A stretch of DNA of 64,000 nucleotides, from positions 2,768,163-2,832,162 of the forward strand of contig NW_004624855.1 of NCBI RefSeq assembly GCF_000247695.1. Reading direction: 5' to 3'. The notes beneath the pieces are model-generated. The model searched no databases. It was not told the origin of the DNA and saw only the letters and a list, made by a program, of their open reading frames with translations. Positions within the stretch are counted from its first letter, which is position 1. Each line of letters begins with the position of its first letter. Positions 24,901 to 36,900 of this stretch are shown here, in pieces. This DNA is from Heterocephalus glaber (lineage: Eukaryota > Chordata > Mammalia > Rodentia > Bathyergidae). The position numbers were made by a program, and so were the translations under genes.

Positions 24901-27900
24901 AGGAATGTAAGGGAGAGGGTTGCAGACGCTCAGGTAGAAAGTTCTCTTCTTCCCATCAGCAGTAGTGTCCACAGCAGTCCAGGGCTCCCTGATGGTGCTT
25001 AATGCACTCAGATCGTACTCGTTTCCAGCCGGGTCTGAAACACAACAAAATATGCTGGAAAACGGGCTTTTCTGGTTTGTTCTAGGATCACCTCCCACCT
25101 CAAGTACAGACTGCCAAGGTGTGTACCTGATGACCCTGATGGCAGGACAGGAGGAGATCTGCAGGACACCAGAGGCTTTGCCTACAGAGCCACACCACTG
25201 TCCCTCAAACTGCTCCCCGAAAGGAGGTCAGCCCTGAGGAGGCAACAGGGAGCCCCCAGAGATCAAAGGGCCCCATGGTACCACACAGCTTCCAGCCTGC
25301 TTTTGGAAACTTTAATGTCTTTTTCTTCCTTTCTCCAATAAGCTTTAACACGTGTGTATTTGACTTTTTTCCTTGGTTTTCTTTTCTGTTCTCAGGCAGC
25401 ATCTGACCCCAGACCACAGCTTAAAACCATTAATTAGCTGAGCATGGTGGCACACTCCTGTAATCTAAGTGCTCTAGGTGGCCAAGGCAGGAGGATCCCA
25501 AGTTTGAGCTCAGCCTGGGCAACTTAGGTGAGATCCTGTCTCAAAAAATAAAAAGGACTATGGATGTAGCTCAGTGCAAAGGCCCTGGGTTCAATCCTCA
25601 GTACCACACACACATACAAATAAATTGTACACCCAGAGCATCTTCAAGAGAGATTACAACTCTAAACATCATTAAAAATATATGTGTGTATTTATATGTG
25701 AAACAAAAATGTACTGCCTGTGAATCAGCAGACACACAACACCTGCACAAATACACATTCACACATGTACATAGATACAAACATGTATACACACATACAT
25801 TTACACAAATATGCACAGAAAGTACATATGTACATACACACTCCAAATCCCACACTCTCAACAAGCCTTTTAATTCTAGGCCTCCCAGCCTCACCAGTCA
25901 CTTGGCAATCCACGGGAGAAGGGACACAAGCCAAAGCAGTTTCAAACTCGAAGTAAGTGTTCCGGATCCCTCGTACAGAGTCGATGTCCTGATGCAGGAA
26001 TTTGGTAGTTCTTGGGTAAACATCATCGTTGCAAATAAAGCGAATGATAAAAGCAGTACCTGCAGGATGCAAAGCTAGGTTTTAAGACACAAAACTATTC
26101 ATAACACAGCCCATAAACAAAACATGACCATGGCCAGCAACAGGACTTCCTTATCGCCCTCTTGAAGTCAGACACAGCAAGGTGCCAGGTCTGTGTCCAC
26201 AGACTTGACCTGACCACAGACCTGTGGCCACACTCACAGCAACCCAGAGCTGTCAAGAAGGGTCTGTGCCACAGCCTAATGTCCTAGCATTCTTACTCTG
26301 CCAGAAAGCAGTCAAATCCCACATCAGTTTATCAAGCCAACCAATAAGAGATAAAGCCACTCTCGTGTACTAGTTTTTTAACAAATACTTGCAAAGTCTC
26401 CACTTTGCAAAGAAGAGGCAAAAAGCCCTGCCAGGAGATGTGTGCCTGCAGAGAGAAGGGCAGGAAAGTACAAGGACTCCAAGCCACACAGGACTGTGGG
26501 ACCAACCACGAAGAGCAGTGAGAGACCACCTCAGAGGTGACAGTGTTTGGCAGCCCTATGGCCACTGTGGGAGCACTGGCTTTGACTCCAGGCACAATGA
26601 AGAGGCACAGAGGGCTCTGAGCTGGAGAGTGATGCATGTGGCCTAACACCTTTAACCCATCACTGACTACCGCACTGCACAGACTGCTCCTGGAGGGGAC
26701 CCTGGAGCAGTGGGGTGGGCAGTGCAGAGCATGAGGTGTGAGAGCCACAGCCACACTCAGTACAGCACTGGGTGGTCATTACTGCTCAGTTCACAGTCAT
26801 CAGTGCATTTAACTCCCACAGTAACCCACTGCACTGTCAAGCAGCAGCAGCATCCTCAACTCATACATGAGGACCTAAAGCCAAAAGAGGTTAAATAAGC
26901 CTAAAGAAGCATGGTTGGCTGTGTAAGTGAGCAGAACCCCCAGAGTGCCCAAGGCTGGATTCTGACAGCAGTCAATAAATGTTCCCCACTGCTGACCACA
27001 GGACCATATCACTAACCTATAAGAGACAGATGACTGGTTTCTAAATTAGAGCTAGAAAAAGACATCACAGACAAGTAATCAACCAATTTCAAGAATTATA
27101 AAACAGAATAAAGCACATTGCTTTCTGGATAATGAGGTGACACGGTAGCTCATTATGAGCAACAATTTAAGAACTGCCAGGCGTGGTGGCACATGCCTAC
27201 AACCTTAGCACTTGAGAGCCTGAGGCAGGAGAATCGCCACAAGCTCGTGGCCAGCCTGGGCTACATAAGAGCTCAGGACCAGTCTAAACTACACAGCAAA
27301 ACCCTGTCGCACAGAAAAAAAAATTTAAGAACTCCCCATCTGCAAAGCAAAACTCTACCACCATGCCATCTTTACCCTGTGCTCACCAACTCTGATCAGG
27401 AAGCGTCCGACATGAGCTTGCTTCCTCCTCCTGAACACGTTCTGTCCCTAGCTTTGGCATTCATTCTCCTCCACTACCCAAAGACAGGACTGTGTGGCAC
27501 CTCTGCAAGGTGAGCCACTCTGCAGCAGCATCCCTGAAGTCATTCCAGATGGAACAAAGACCCAGAACCACACAGGGTTACAAAAAAGCCAGAGGCCATG
27601 AACCTAAGCTCTGCACACAAGGAGGTCACTCTGTGCAGGCTGATCATCTTCAAGTGACGCCAGAGGCAACCAACACATCCATCCACTTGGACTAGGTCTA
27701 CTAAAAAGTTCTTTAACCAACCGAAACAATCTCTCCATAGCTCCAGCCTCTGGTCTAAGGCCTCCCCGTGTTATATGAAACATCTGTTCCTTTTTCTGAC
27801 AAACAACTCTTCAAAGACCATGCACTCCCAGGCCCATGTTTTCTGTTCTTACAGTTAAAATTAACTTCCCAATTCTAAGTATATTTTTTGCTTGTTTCGT

Positions 27901-30900
27901 TTTGTTTTGTTTTGTGACAGGGTCTCACTATGTACTTCAGGCTGGTCCTGAACTCACTATGCAGCCCAGGCTGGCCTCAAACTTGGTGATCCTCCTGCCT
28001 CAGCCTTCCAAGTGCCGAGGTTACAGGCATGCACCACCACACCCGGCTATTTTTAATTGACACAGTAATTTTACATATTTATAGGGTACAGTACTATATT
28101 CCAATACAAGTATAAGCCCAGCATGGTGGCACACTGCTGTAATGCTAGTGCTCAAGGAAAGAAGATCACAAGTTCAAGCCTGGGCAACTTAGTAAGAGCC
28201 TGTCTCAAAATAAAAAAAATTAAAAAGGCCTGCAGATGTAAATCAAAGGCCCTGAGTTCAATCCCTAGTACAGTGCCAGTAATAATAACAATAATAAATA
28301 CATATATAAAATGGATAATGATCAGGTCAGTGTAACTAAATGCACACCTATCACTTTAGACAAACACCATTTCTTTGTGCTGGGAACATTCACAATCCTC
28401 TCTACTGGGCATTTTTTAAATGCACAGTCAGTTTTTGCTAACTGTGACTGTCCTACTGCACTGCAGAGCTATCCTCTCTCTCTACCTGCTCCCTGACCCA
28501 CTCTTCCCAGGCTTTAATAACCACTCTCCTATTCTCTACTTCAAGATCAACTATTTAACTCCCACATATAAGTGAGAACACATGATATGGACCTTTCTGG
28601 GCCTGACTTTGTATAAAATAATGTCCTCTAGGTCCACTCAAGTTGTTGAAATGTGAGGATTTCATTCATTTTTTTTTTTTTGGTACCAGGGATCGAACTC
28701 GTGGTCCTTGTGCTTGCACAGCAGGCGGCGAAACCACTGAGCTAAATCCCCGGCCCCAATTTCATTCATTTTTAAGGCTGAATAATATCCCACAGTGCAC
28801 TACATTTTCTGTATCCATTTCTCTACTGATGAGGACCGTATCTACACTACTGTGGTTGGTTCCGTAACTACACTACTATGAACAGTGCGACAGGAAAACA
28901 TCAGTAGAGATATTTCTTTGACACACACTTCTATTCCTTTGGATATATACCCAGAAGCAGGACTTGGTAGTTGTTATTTCTAGTTTTCTTAGAAATCTCC
29001 AGTGTTTTCCCTAACAGTTTTACCAATTCCCACTCCTACAAACAGGGCATGACATTTCCCCTTTGCTGCATCTTTACCAGCATTTATATCTTCATATATA
29101 TTATAACCAGGGTGAGACAATATATTATTGTGCTTTTAATTTGCATTTCCTTGGTGATTAGTGTTGTTAAACATTTTTTCAATTCTTATTGGCCACTTGC
29201 GTATCTTCTTTTGAGAAATATTTTTTAAATTGATTTAAGTCTATTGGTAATTTTATTGAGAGATATTTATTCTGGTCCTTTACCTATTTTTAATCAGATT
29301 GCTTTTCTGCTGTTGAGTCACTGGAGTTCCTTATATATTCTGCAAATTAATTCCTTGTCAGATAAAATAGTCTGCAAATATTTTCTCCCACACTGTAGGT
29401 TGTCCCTTTACTGTTTTTTCCTTTGCTGTACGAAAGTATTTGACATAATTCTGACAATTTTTGCTTTTGTTTTCTGTATTTGGGGGATTGTATTAAAAAA
29501 AAAAAAATCTTTCCTCAGACCAATGTTCTGAAACTTTTTCCCCTGTATTTTCACCTAGTACTTTTAGTTTTTGGTCTTACATTTAAGTCTTTCATCCACT
29601 TGGAATTGTTTTTTGTAACTAGGCTTTGATAGGGGCCTAGATTCTTTCTTCTACATATGAATATCCAATTCTCCCTGCACCATTTATTGAAAAGATGTCC
29701 CTTCTCCAATGTATGTTCTTGTAAATATATAATTTATTTCTGGGTTATCTGTTCCACTAGTCTGTATAACTGGTCTTGAGCCCGTACCATGCTGTTGGCT
29801 TCATAGTACATGTTGCAGCCAGGTATTAATAATGGCTCCAGCTTTGTCTTTTTACTTGGGAATGCTTTTGCTATTTGGGGTCTTTTGTGATTCCACATAA
29901 ACTTTAGGAGTGCTTTTTCTACTTCTGTCAGAGATGCTGCTGGAATTCCACTGAATCTGTAGACTTCTTTAGGGTAGTAGAGACATGTTAACAATTTTAA
30001 TTCTCCCAATCCATGAATATAAGATGTCTTCTCCTTTTTGCTTCTCTTCTCTTTCTTCAGTATTTCATAACTTTCACCGTAAAGGTCATTCACTTCCTTG
30101 GTTAAATTTATTCCTCGGTTTTGTTATTGCTTTGAGTTTTCACTGTGTTTTTTGTAACTCTTGTGAATGGAATTGCTTTACTTCTCAGCAACTTTATTAT
30201 TGGTAAATAAGAGACACTGATCTTTCTTATGTTGATTTTGTAGGGCCAGGGATTTAGCTCAGTGGTTCTGCCACTTGCCCCACAAGCACAAGGACCTGAG
30301 TTCAATCCCCGGTACCTAAAAAATAAAAATAGCATTCCTAGAGAATAACTGACACATGATTTTGTATCCTAAAAACTGAACTGTTATTAGTTCTAACAGT
30401 TTTTTGATAAAGTCTTTCTAAGTTCTTCTATTTAAAAAATCATTCCATCTGCAAACAAGGATATTTTTACCTCCTCCTTTCTTATGTGGATGCCCACCAT
30501 TTCTTTCTCATGTCTTTTAATTAGGTTAAGATTGAATACTGAATATTCCAAAACAATAAAGTGGTGGACATCCACACCTTGTTGCTGATCTTAAGAGTAA
30601 ATAATTTTAGCTTTTCCCCATTCAGCATGATGTAGGCTGTGTGCCTGTCATATATAGCTTTGTTGTGTACTATGGTACTTTTCTTCTCTACATTTTTTTT
30701 TAAATCCTAAAGAGATGTTGAATTTTATGACCACAGAGTTTTTAATCCTTTACTCTGTTGATACAGAGCATTACATTTATTGGTTTACATGTATTGAAGC
30801 AACCTTCCATTCCTAGAATAAAACCCATTCAATCATATTTTATGTATGTTAACTTCTTTCAATTATCTTGTTGAGGGGTCAGGAATGTAGCTCAGTAACA

Positions 30901-33900
30901 CAGTGCCTGCCTGGCAAGCATGAGGCCAAGTTTGATTCTCCATACCGAAAAAAAAAAATCTCGTTGAGAACTTTTGCACCCATGTTCATCAGGGATACTG
31001 GTCTGTAGTTTTCTTTTGTTGTTGTACCCCCATCTAGTTTTTCTATCAAGAATGGTGGCCTCACAGAATGAGTTTAAAAGGATTCCTTCCCTTTCAATAC
31101 TTCGGGGTAGTTTCAGAAGAATTAGCATTAGCCCTTCTAAAGTTTTGTGAGAGACGGGAATGTATGTGCCCCAGAGAGCACTTGCCTAGCATGCTCAAGA
31201 CCCTGGGTTTGACCACCACCATTGCAAAACAACAATAATAATGAAGCTATCTGGTCCTAAGCTTTTTTCCTTTGCTGGGAGACATTTATTAATACTGTTA
31301 CTCATTACAGATCTGTTCAGGTTTTCTATGTCCTTAGGGTTCAGTTTTGGTAAGTTGTTTGTATGCAGTAATACATTATTTTAATCTAGGTGTTCCAACT
31401 TGTAGGTATATAGTTGCTCATAGTAGTGCCAAATGATCCTGAGTATTTCTGTGATATCAGTTGTAGTATTTACTGTTCTCATTTCTGATTTTATTTGAGT
31501 CTTTTCCATTTTTCTCAGATGGTCTAGCTAAATTTCTGTCAAATTTTTTTTTTCCAATTTGCATGGTATCTGTTTCCATCCCTTCATGTTAGTCTGTTGA
31601 AATGAGTTTCTTATAGTAAGCATCATTTGGTCTAGGTTTTTTCTTTTTTAAATCTATAGACAGTTTATCTTTTTTAATTGGGGAATCTAATTTATTTAGC
31701 TATTAATGAGAAATACAGACATATCCCTGCTGTTCTCTTAATATGTTTCTGGTTGTTTCATGCATACTTTGCTCCTTTTTTCCTCTCTTGTTCATCCATC
31801 TTTGTAGTTTGGTAATTTTCTGTAGTGGAAGAGTTTGATTTTCTTTTTCCCTTATCCACTTGCTTTACTGCTGAGTTTTGAACCTTCATGTGTTTTCATG
31901 ATAACTGTTATCCTCTGCTTCACCTGTAGTATTATTTTAAAGCATTTTTTGTCGGTGCAGAAGTCCCTTCATTTTGGCCTTAGAAAGTCATTTGTCCTTC
32001 ACTTCTTAAGGACAGTTTTGCTGGATGTAACATTCTTGACTAGCAAGTTTTTCTTCAGGACTCTGAATATATGACCCCACTGTCTCCAAGCTAGTAAGGT
32101 TTCTGGAGAGAAGTCTGCTGTTAGTCTAATGGGGATTCCCTTACAGATGACAAGATGCTTTTCTGTTACAGAATTTTTGTCTCATAGTCTGGTAAGGTGG
32201 TGCACACCTACAGTCCAAGCCTTTGGGAGGCTGAGGCAGGAGGATCACCCTGAGTTCAAGGCCAACCTGGGCTATATAGTGAGTTCAAGAACACTCTGTA
32301 CAACATAGTAAGACCCTATTCAAAAAAAAAGTGTCTTGTACTTTTAACAATTTGAATATAACATGCCTCAGAGATATAGTATATGGTCCAATCTATTAAG
32401 GGTCCTATGAACTTCATACAATTGGATATGCATTCCTTTAAGAAAATTTTAAAAGTTTTCAGTAATTGCTTCACTGAGGTTTTTCTATGCCTTTTTTTTT
32501 CCTCTTCTCCTGAAATAAATACAAACATTTGCTCATATAATGATGTCGTCTAACTTTCAAAAGCTGCTTTTTCTCTCTTGCATTAATTTGACAGGGCTAT
32601 TTCAAAAGACTTGTCTTCAAGCTCAGAAATTCTTCCTAGTGTTCCTTCTTTTTGCTGTTTTAAATGTTTGATATAATTCATCAGTTAAAATGTATATGAG
32701 CCTAGGGCCGGGGATTTAGCTCAAGTGGTTCTGGCGCCTGCCTCGCAAGCACAAGATCCCAAGTTCGATCCCTGGTACCCAAATTTAAAAAAAAAAAGCA
32801 AAAACAAAATGTATATGAGCCTGTTGTTGCCATATAGGTAGGTTTTCAAGCTAGGAATATACTTTCTTTAATAGGTGCTATTCAAATTTTATATTTCCTC
32901 CAGAATCAGTTTAATTTGTCTTCCAAGGTACTTCTTAGAAGTTGTCAAATTTATTTCAAAACAGATTTTTGAAATATGCTTTCTATATCCCTTTAAATTC
33001 TGTAAAATCTGTGGCAATGTCCTCTAAATTTTGATATTGTAATTAAAAATGTATAATTGATATTGTGTAATAGGAAGAAAAGGTCTAAAGGAGTAGGGGA
33101 AGTGGGAGGGGTAGGGGAAAGGAAAGAAAGGAAAAGAAAAAATATGAGAAAAGGAAAAAATGGAAACAAAGTCTTTGTAAATAGGGAAGGGTGGAGGGGG
33201 TGAAGGGAGGGCGGGGGAAGGGGAAAAAAATAAGAACCAAGATGCTCATGTAATGGTACAAGATCCTAATGATGTATGTAACTATATCTCATACCTAAAA
33301 TGTACCAATAAACTTAATGGGGAAAAAAAAAGAAATTCTTCCTTATCAAGTCTACTACTGAGGATCTCAACTGTATTTTTACAACTTCACTGAGTTCCTT
33401 AGCTTCAAGATTTCTGATTCTTTTTTATGATCTCTTATCTCTGATAAATTTTTTATTCATATCATGAAATATCTCCAACTTCATCAAACTGTTTATATTC
33501 TCTTGAGTCGCATTAGATTTTTTTATAATCATTACTTTTAATTCTTTGTCAGGCAATTTGTTGATTTCCTTTTCTTTCTAGGTCTGTTGGTAGAGTTATT
33601 ATATTTTGTCAGAGGCACCATGTTACTTTTTTTTCATACTTATGTCCCTATCTTATTATTTGTACATCTGAAGGATCAGATGTACCTCTACCAATTTTAT
33701 AGGGTAAAAGATTTTCATAGTAAAAGACTTTCCAGTTGTGATATATCAGTTCCAGTGTGTTGGTTGGACATGCTGAGTTAGTTCCAAGTGGGTACCTTTC
33801 TGTAGTACACATGTAACTTCATCACTTCATCAGCAGTAATCATTAGTAATATCTACAAGTATGTGAGGGGCCTTGGCTGCAAAGCTTTTGGGACTGTACC

Positions 33901-36900
33901 ACTGGTGGGGCAAATTTGTCAAAGATTCGGGGTGTGATGCGCCCAGCTGTGGCTCATGTACGGTTAGGGCCAGCCCAGTGGCCCAGATGGGTATAGCTCA
34001 GTATGCTCAGTAGTAGAGTGAAGCGCTGTCAGTATCTAAGAGCAACAAGGGGCCTGTGGCACATTAGTTAACGCACTGTCTGATGTGACTTCACAGAGGC
34101 CTTAGGGACCTACATGCTCAGGTCTGCCCAGCTGCTTCCTGGAGCCAGAGTGGTTGGGTGGGGCTGATGAATATGCTTCTCAGGGCCTTAGTGGGCTGAT
34201 CTGAGAACTGGCTGACCACTTCCTGAGGCCACGGGAGGTTGGACAAAGTCATGTAGATGCTTTCCAAGGCCAAGAATGGGTGGAATGAGTCACCTGGGTG
34301 ATGTCAGGGAAGTGGAAGGTAGGGGCAGGGCTGACTTTCTGGAGGCCTTTGTAGGCCAAGCTGCTCAGGCTGGATCACCCAGGTGCTTCTTGGAGCTGAG
34401 GGAAGGAAGGTGGGGGTGTCCCGGCTGGTTTACAGGCCTTGGTCAGCAGAGGAGCTGCCAAGCACTGTGCAGGAAGAACCCAGGTGTGGGCAGCAGTGTG
34501 GCCAGGGCTCTTTGTCCAGGGCGATGCAGCAGTGTGGTAGGTTAGTAGCTCCCTAAACTGGACTCACAGCCTGCACGGGACACAGTGTCCCTGGCCCTGA
34601 ATGGCGTGATGAGGGACTGCTGGGGCGTCTGCTTAGGGCTGATCTTGAGACGGTATGGCAGATGCTTGTGCTTAGTTCCTATCTGTGTAAAGCTCCATGC
34701 ACCGCAACATCTGTGTCATGGTCCACTACACTCTTGACTCTCTGCCTCAAACATTCAGTGAAGCAGCTGGTCCTTTTTGTAGGATGAAGCATACAAGGCA
34801 CCTCTACTCAAAGCTGACATCGTTTCAAAATTCCTGGTTTTTTTTTTTCTGGTACTGGGGATTGAACTCAGGACCTTGTGTTTGCCAGGCAGGTGTGGCA
34901 CCACTGAGCTACATCCTGGCCAAGATTCCCAACTTTTAATCTGCCCTCAGAGAGTCCTTGACATTATTCTGACCACTGCCTACATGGGAAGTGCCAAGTC
35001 TCTGGCATCTGTTAGCTTGACACAGATGTACAAATGTATTGAAGAGTAGGGTGTAACAAGCCCAGGACAGCAGAACCTTCCGCTCCCTTCCAGAGACTAA
35101 ACTTCACCTGATGTCCGCTAACAAAGCAATAGCATTCTTAGCAACCTCATCCCATGATCACCTCTGCCCATGTCTACCATGATGTGATGGAAATAGCATA
35201 GGCTTTGACAGGAGACATGAGGCTCCCAAGCAAGCTCTGCTGCTTACTTGCTGTGTGGCCCCGGACAAGTTCCTGACCTCTGGGGGCCTATTTCTCACTG
35301 TACAACAGGAAAGCATTAGTTGGCAGAGCCAGGATCAAAAAGCAAGAGACCTGGATCCTTGCTCTCATGCTGACAACCAATAAGCCACTGGCTTTGTCCC
35401 CAGCCACATGACCTCTCTAGCTTTCATTAATGCATGTGTAAAATGAATCCATGGTCAAGCAGAAAAGCTTAAGCACAAAAGACAGGTAAGACTCATGGAG
35501 TTGGCATAAACATACAGCATTTTAACATAGGACTGGTGCAGAGAAAGCACTCAGAACACAGCAGCTGTTGTTACTGCTAACATAGCCACTGTCTTTATGA
35601 AGGCGCTTGGACTAGGTCTTGGACTTCATGACACAAAAAATGGTGACCATTTCTGCTGCACAGCACACTTGCAAAAAATGCAAATGTTAAAAATTTAATA
35701 GAACAAAACAATGTTTATTATTGTACAGGTACAAATCCTCTACGTTGAGTGTTATCATTATGTATATCTAAAACGTACCAATAAATGTTTTGCTTTAAAA
35801 AAAGAAACAAAGGAAATTTATAGAAAAACAAAAAACAGTAACTTTTATGATCTTTACCCATCCCAGCTTTAGCACCAAAGGAAATGTGATCAATGTTGGA
35901 GTAAAAACATTCCAGGTCTGAGAACAAGTGGTGGGAAGATAAAAGGATGCCCAGAGGAGAGAAAGGGGGCGGAGGGCAGCCAGTGGGGAAGTGGTACCTC
36001 AGGGCCACCTCCACAGGGAATTACATGGAGAGGAGTCATCAAAGGACAGGCACCAAGATGAGGGTCACGTGTATGCTACTGTGCCCCAGGGAAGGTGGGT
36101 ACTGAGCATCCTGTGAAAACGCCAATGGAGCACAGACAGTCACGGACCACCAGGACTGTAGCTGACACCCCAGGGCTCTGAACTTACCTCTGTCCTCAGG
36201 AGGAAACCCTTTGTAGGTCAGTGTTAAGAGGCCCTCCGTGGACAGCTGGAGGCTCTTCTCAAATCCAACCGGCTTTTCCAGCTGCAAGTTCTTCAGCTCC
36301 TGTGTCTCAGACGTTGCCTCACAGCCAGAAGCGGGCTTTCCAGCAACAGTCCCACAGGCAGGCATGGTGCCACAGACATTGAACTAGAGGTCGATCAGTA
36401 AGGACCACAGAAGTGCAGTTAGGCTACATAACTTACCACAAAGAGGAGTTCTAGCAACCAAAATCCCACTAGTTAATTATCTGTTATTTATTAATCAATT
36501 TACCAACTCTCCATGTATGGGCAGATAAGTCCTAAAGTTAGTAGGTAAGGCAAAAATCAAAGTCTAATTTATAGCTAAATGGATGCACCTTGAGACCATA
36601 CTCTTAAGTAAATGCCAAATTGTTTGTGTGGTGTGAGAAACTGAAAGTGTAAATGAGGACCAAAATGTGTAATAGATATTGGGAAATAGGAAGAAAAAGT
36701 CCAAAGGGGAAGTNNNNNNNNNNNNNNNNNNNNNNNNNNNNNNNNNNNNNNNNNNNNNNNNNNNNNNNNNNNNNNNNNNNNNNNNNNNNNNNNNNNNNNN
36801 NNNNNNNNNNNNNGGGGTGGAAGGGCAGAAGAGAGGGAAGGGGAAGGGGAAAAAAATAAGAACCAAGATGTATCATGTAAAGGTACAAATTACCAATGAT

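Larger units (their letters stand above)
28051..34720 (-). mobile_element. Old near full-length LINE-1 (L1M-type), same strand as IGF2R
   Basis: Read in reverse this is an ancient L1. 3' end at about 28051-28110 (antisense of ...ggggtacagtactatattcc) and 3' UTR 28290-28670, with ctttgtgctgggaacattca and agtgagaacacatgatatgg. ORF2 C-terminus near 29734-30093 ([35 protein letters not shown]). RT segment near 30975-31070 ([20 protein letters not shown]). 5' region 31550-33800, with a GC-rich 5' UTR-like block to about 34720. Interrupted by B1, B1-dID, ID and another L1 fragment. Fully decayed; borders approximate. Confidence 0.8.
26060..36187 (-). other. IGF2R: IGF2R intron 22, largest in the window
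   Basis: 10,128 bp. Its middle is an old L1 on the same strand as the gene, interrupted by younger SINEs and a younger L1 3' fragment; two MIR pieces follow. 26060-27170 holds an ancient MIR/L2-like piece near 26790-26900, otherwise nothing recognised. No exon evidence inside. Confidence 0.8.

Noticed and set aside
25560..26078. Plus-strand 172-codon frame
   Set aside because: Runs through an ID half, a CA repeat and the antisense of exon 23; His/Thr-rich repeats come from the microsatellite.
26060..36187. A hidden gene or extra exon in the 10-kb intron 22
   Set aside because: Exons 22 and 23 join in phase with no missing residues; the open stretches are L1 ORF2 remnants.
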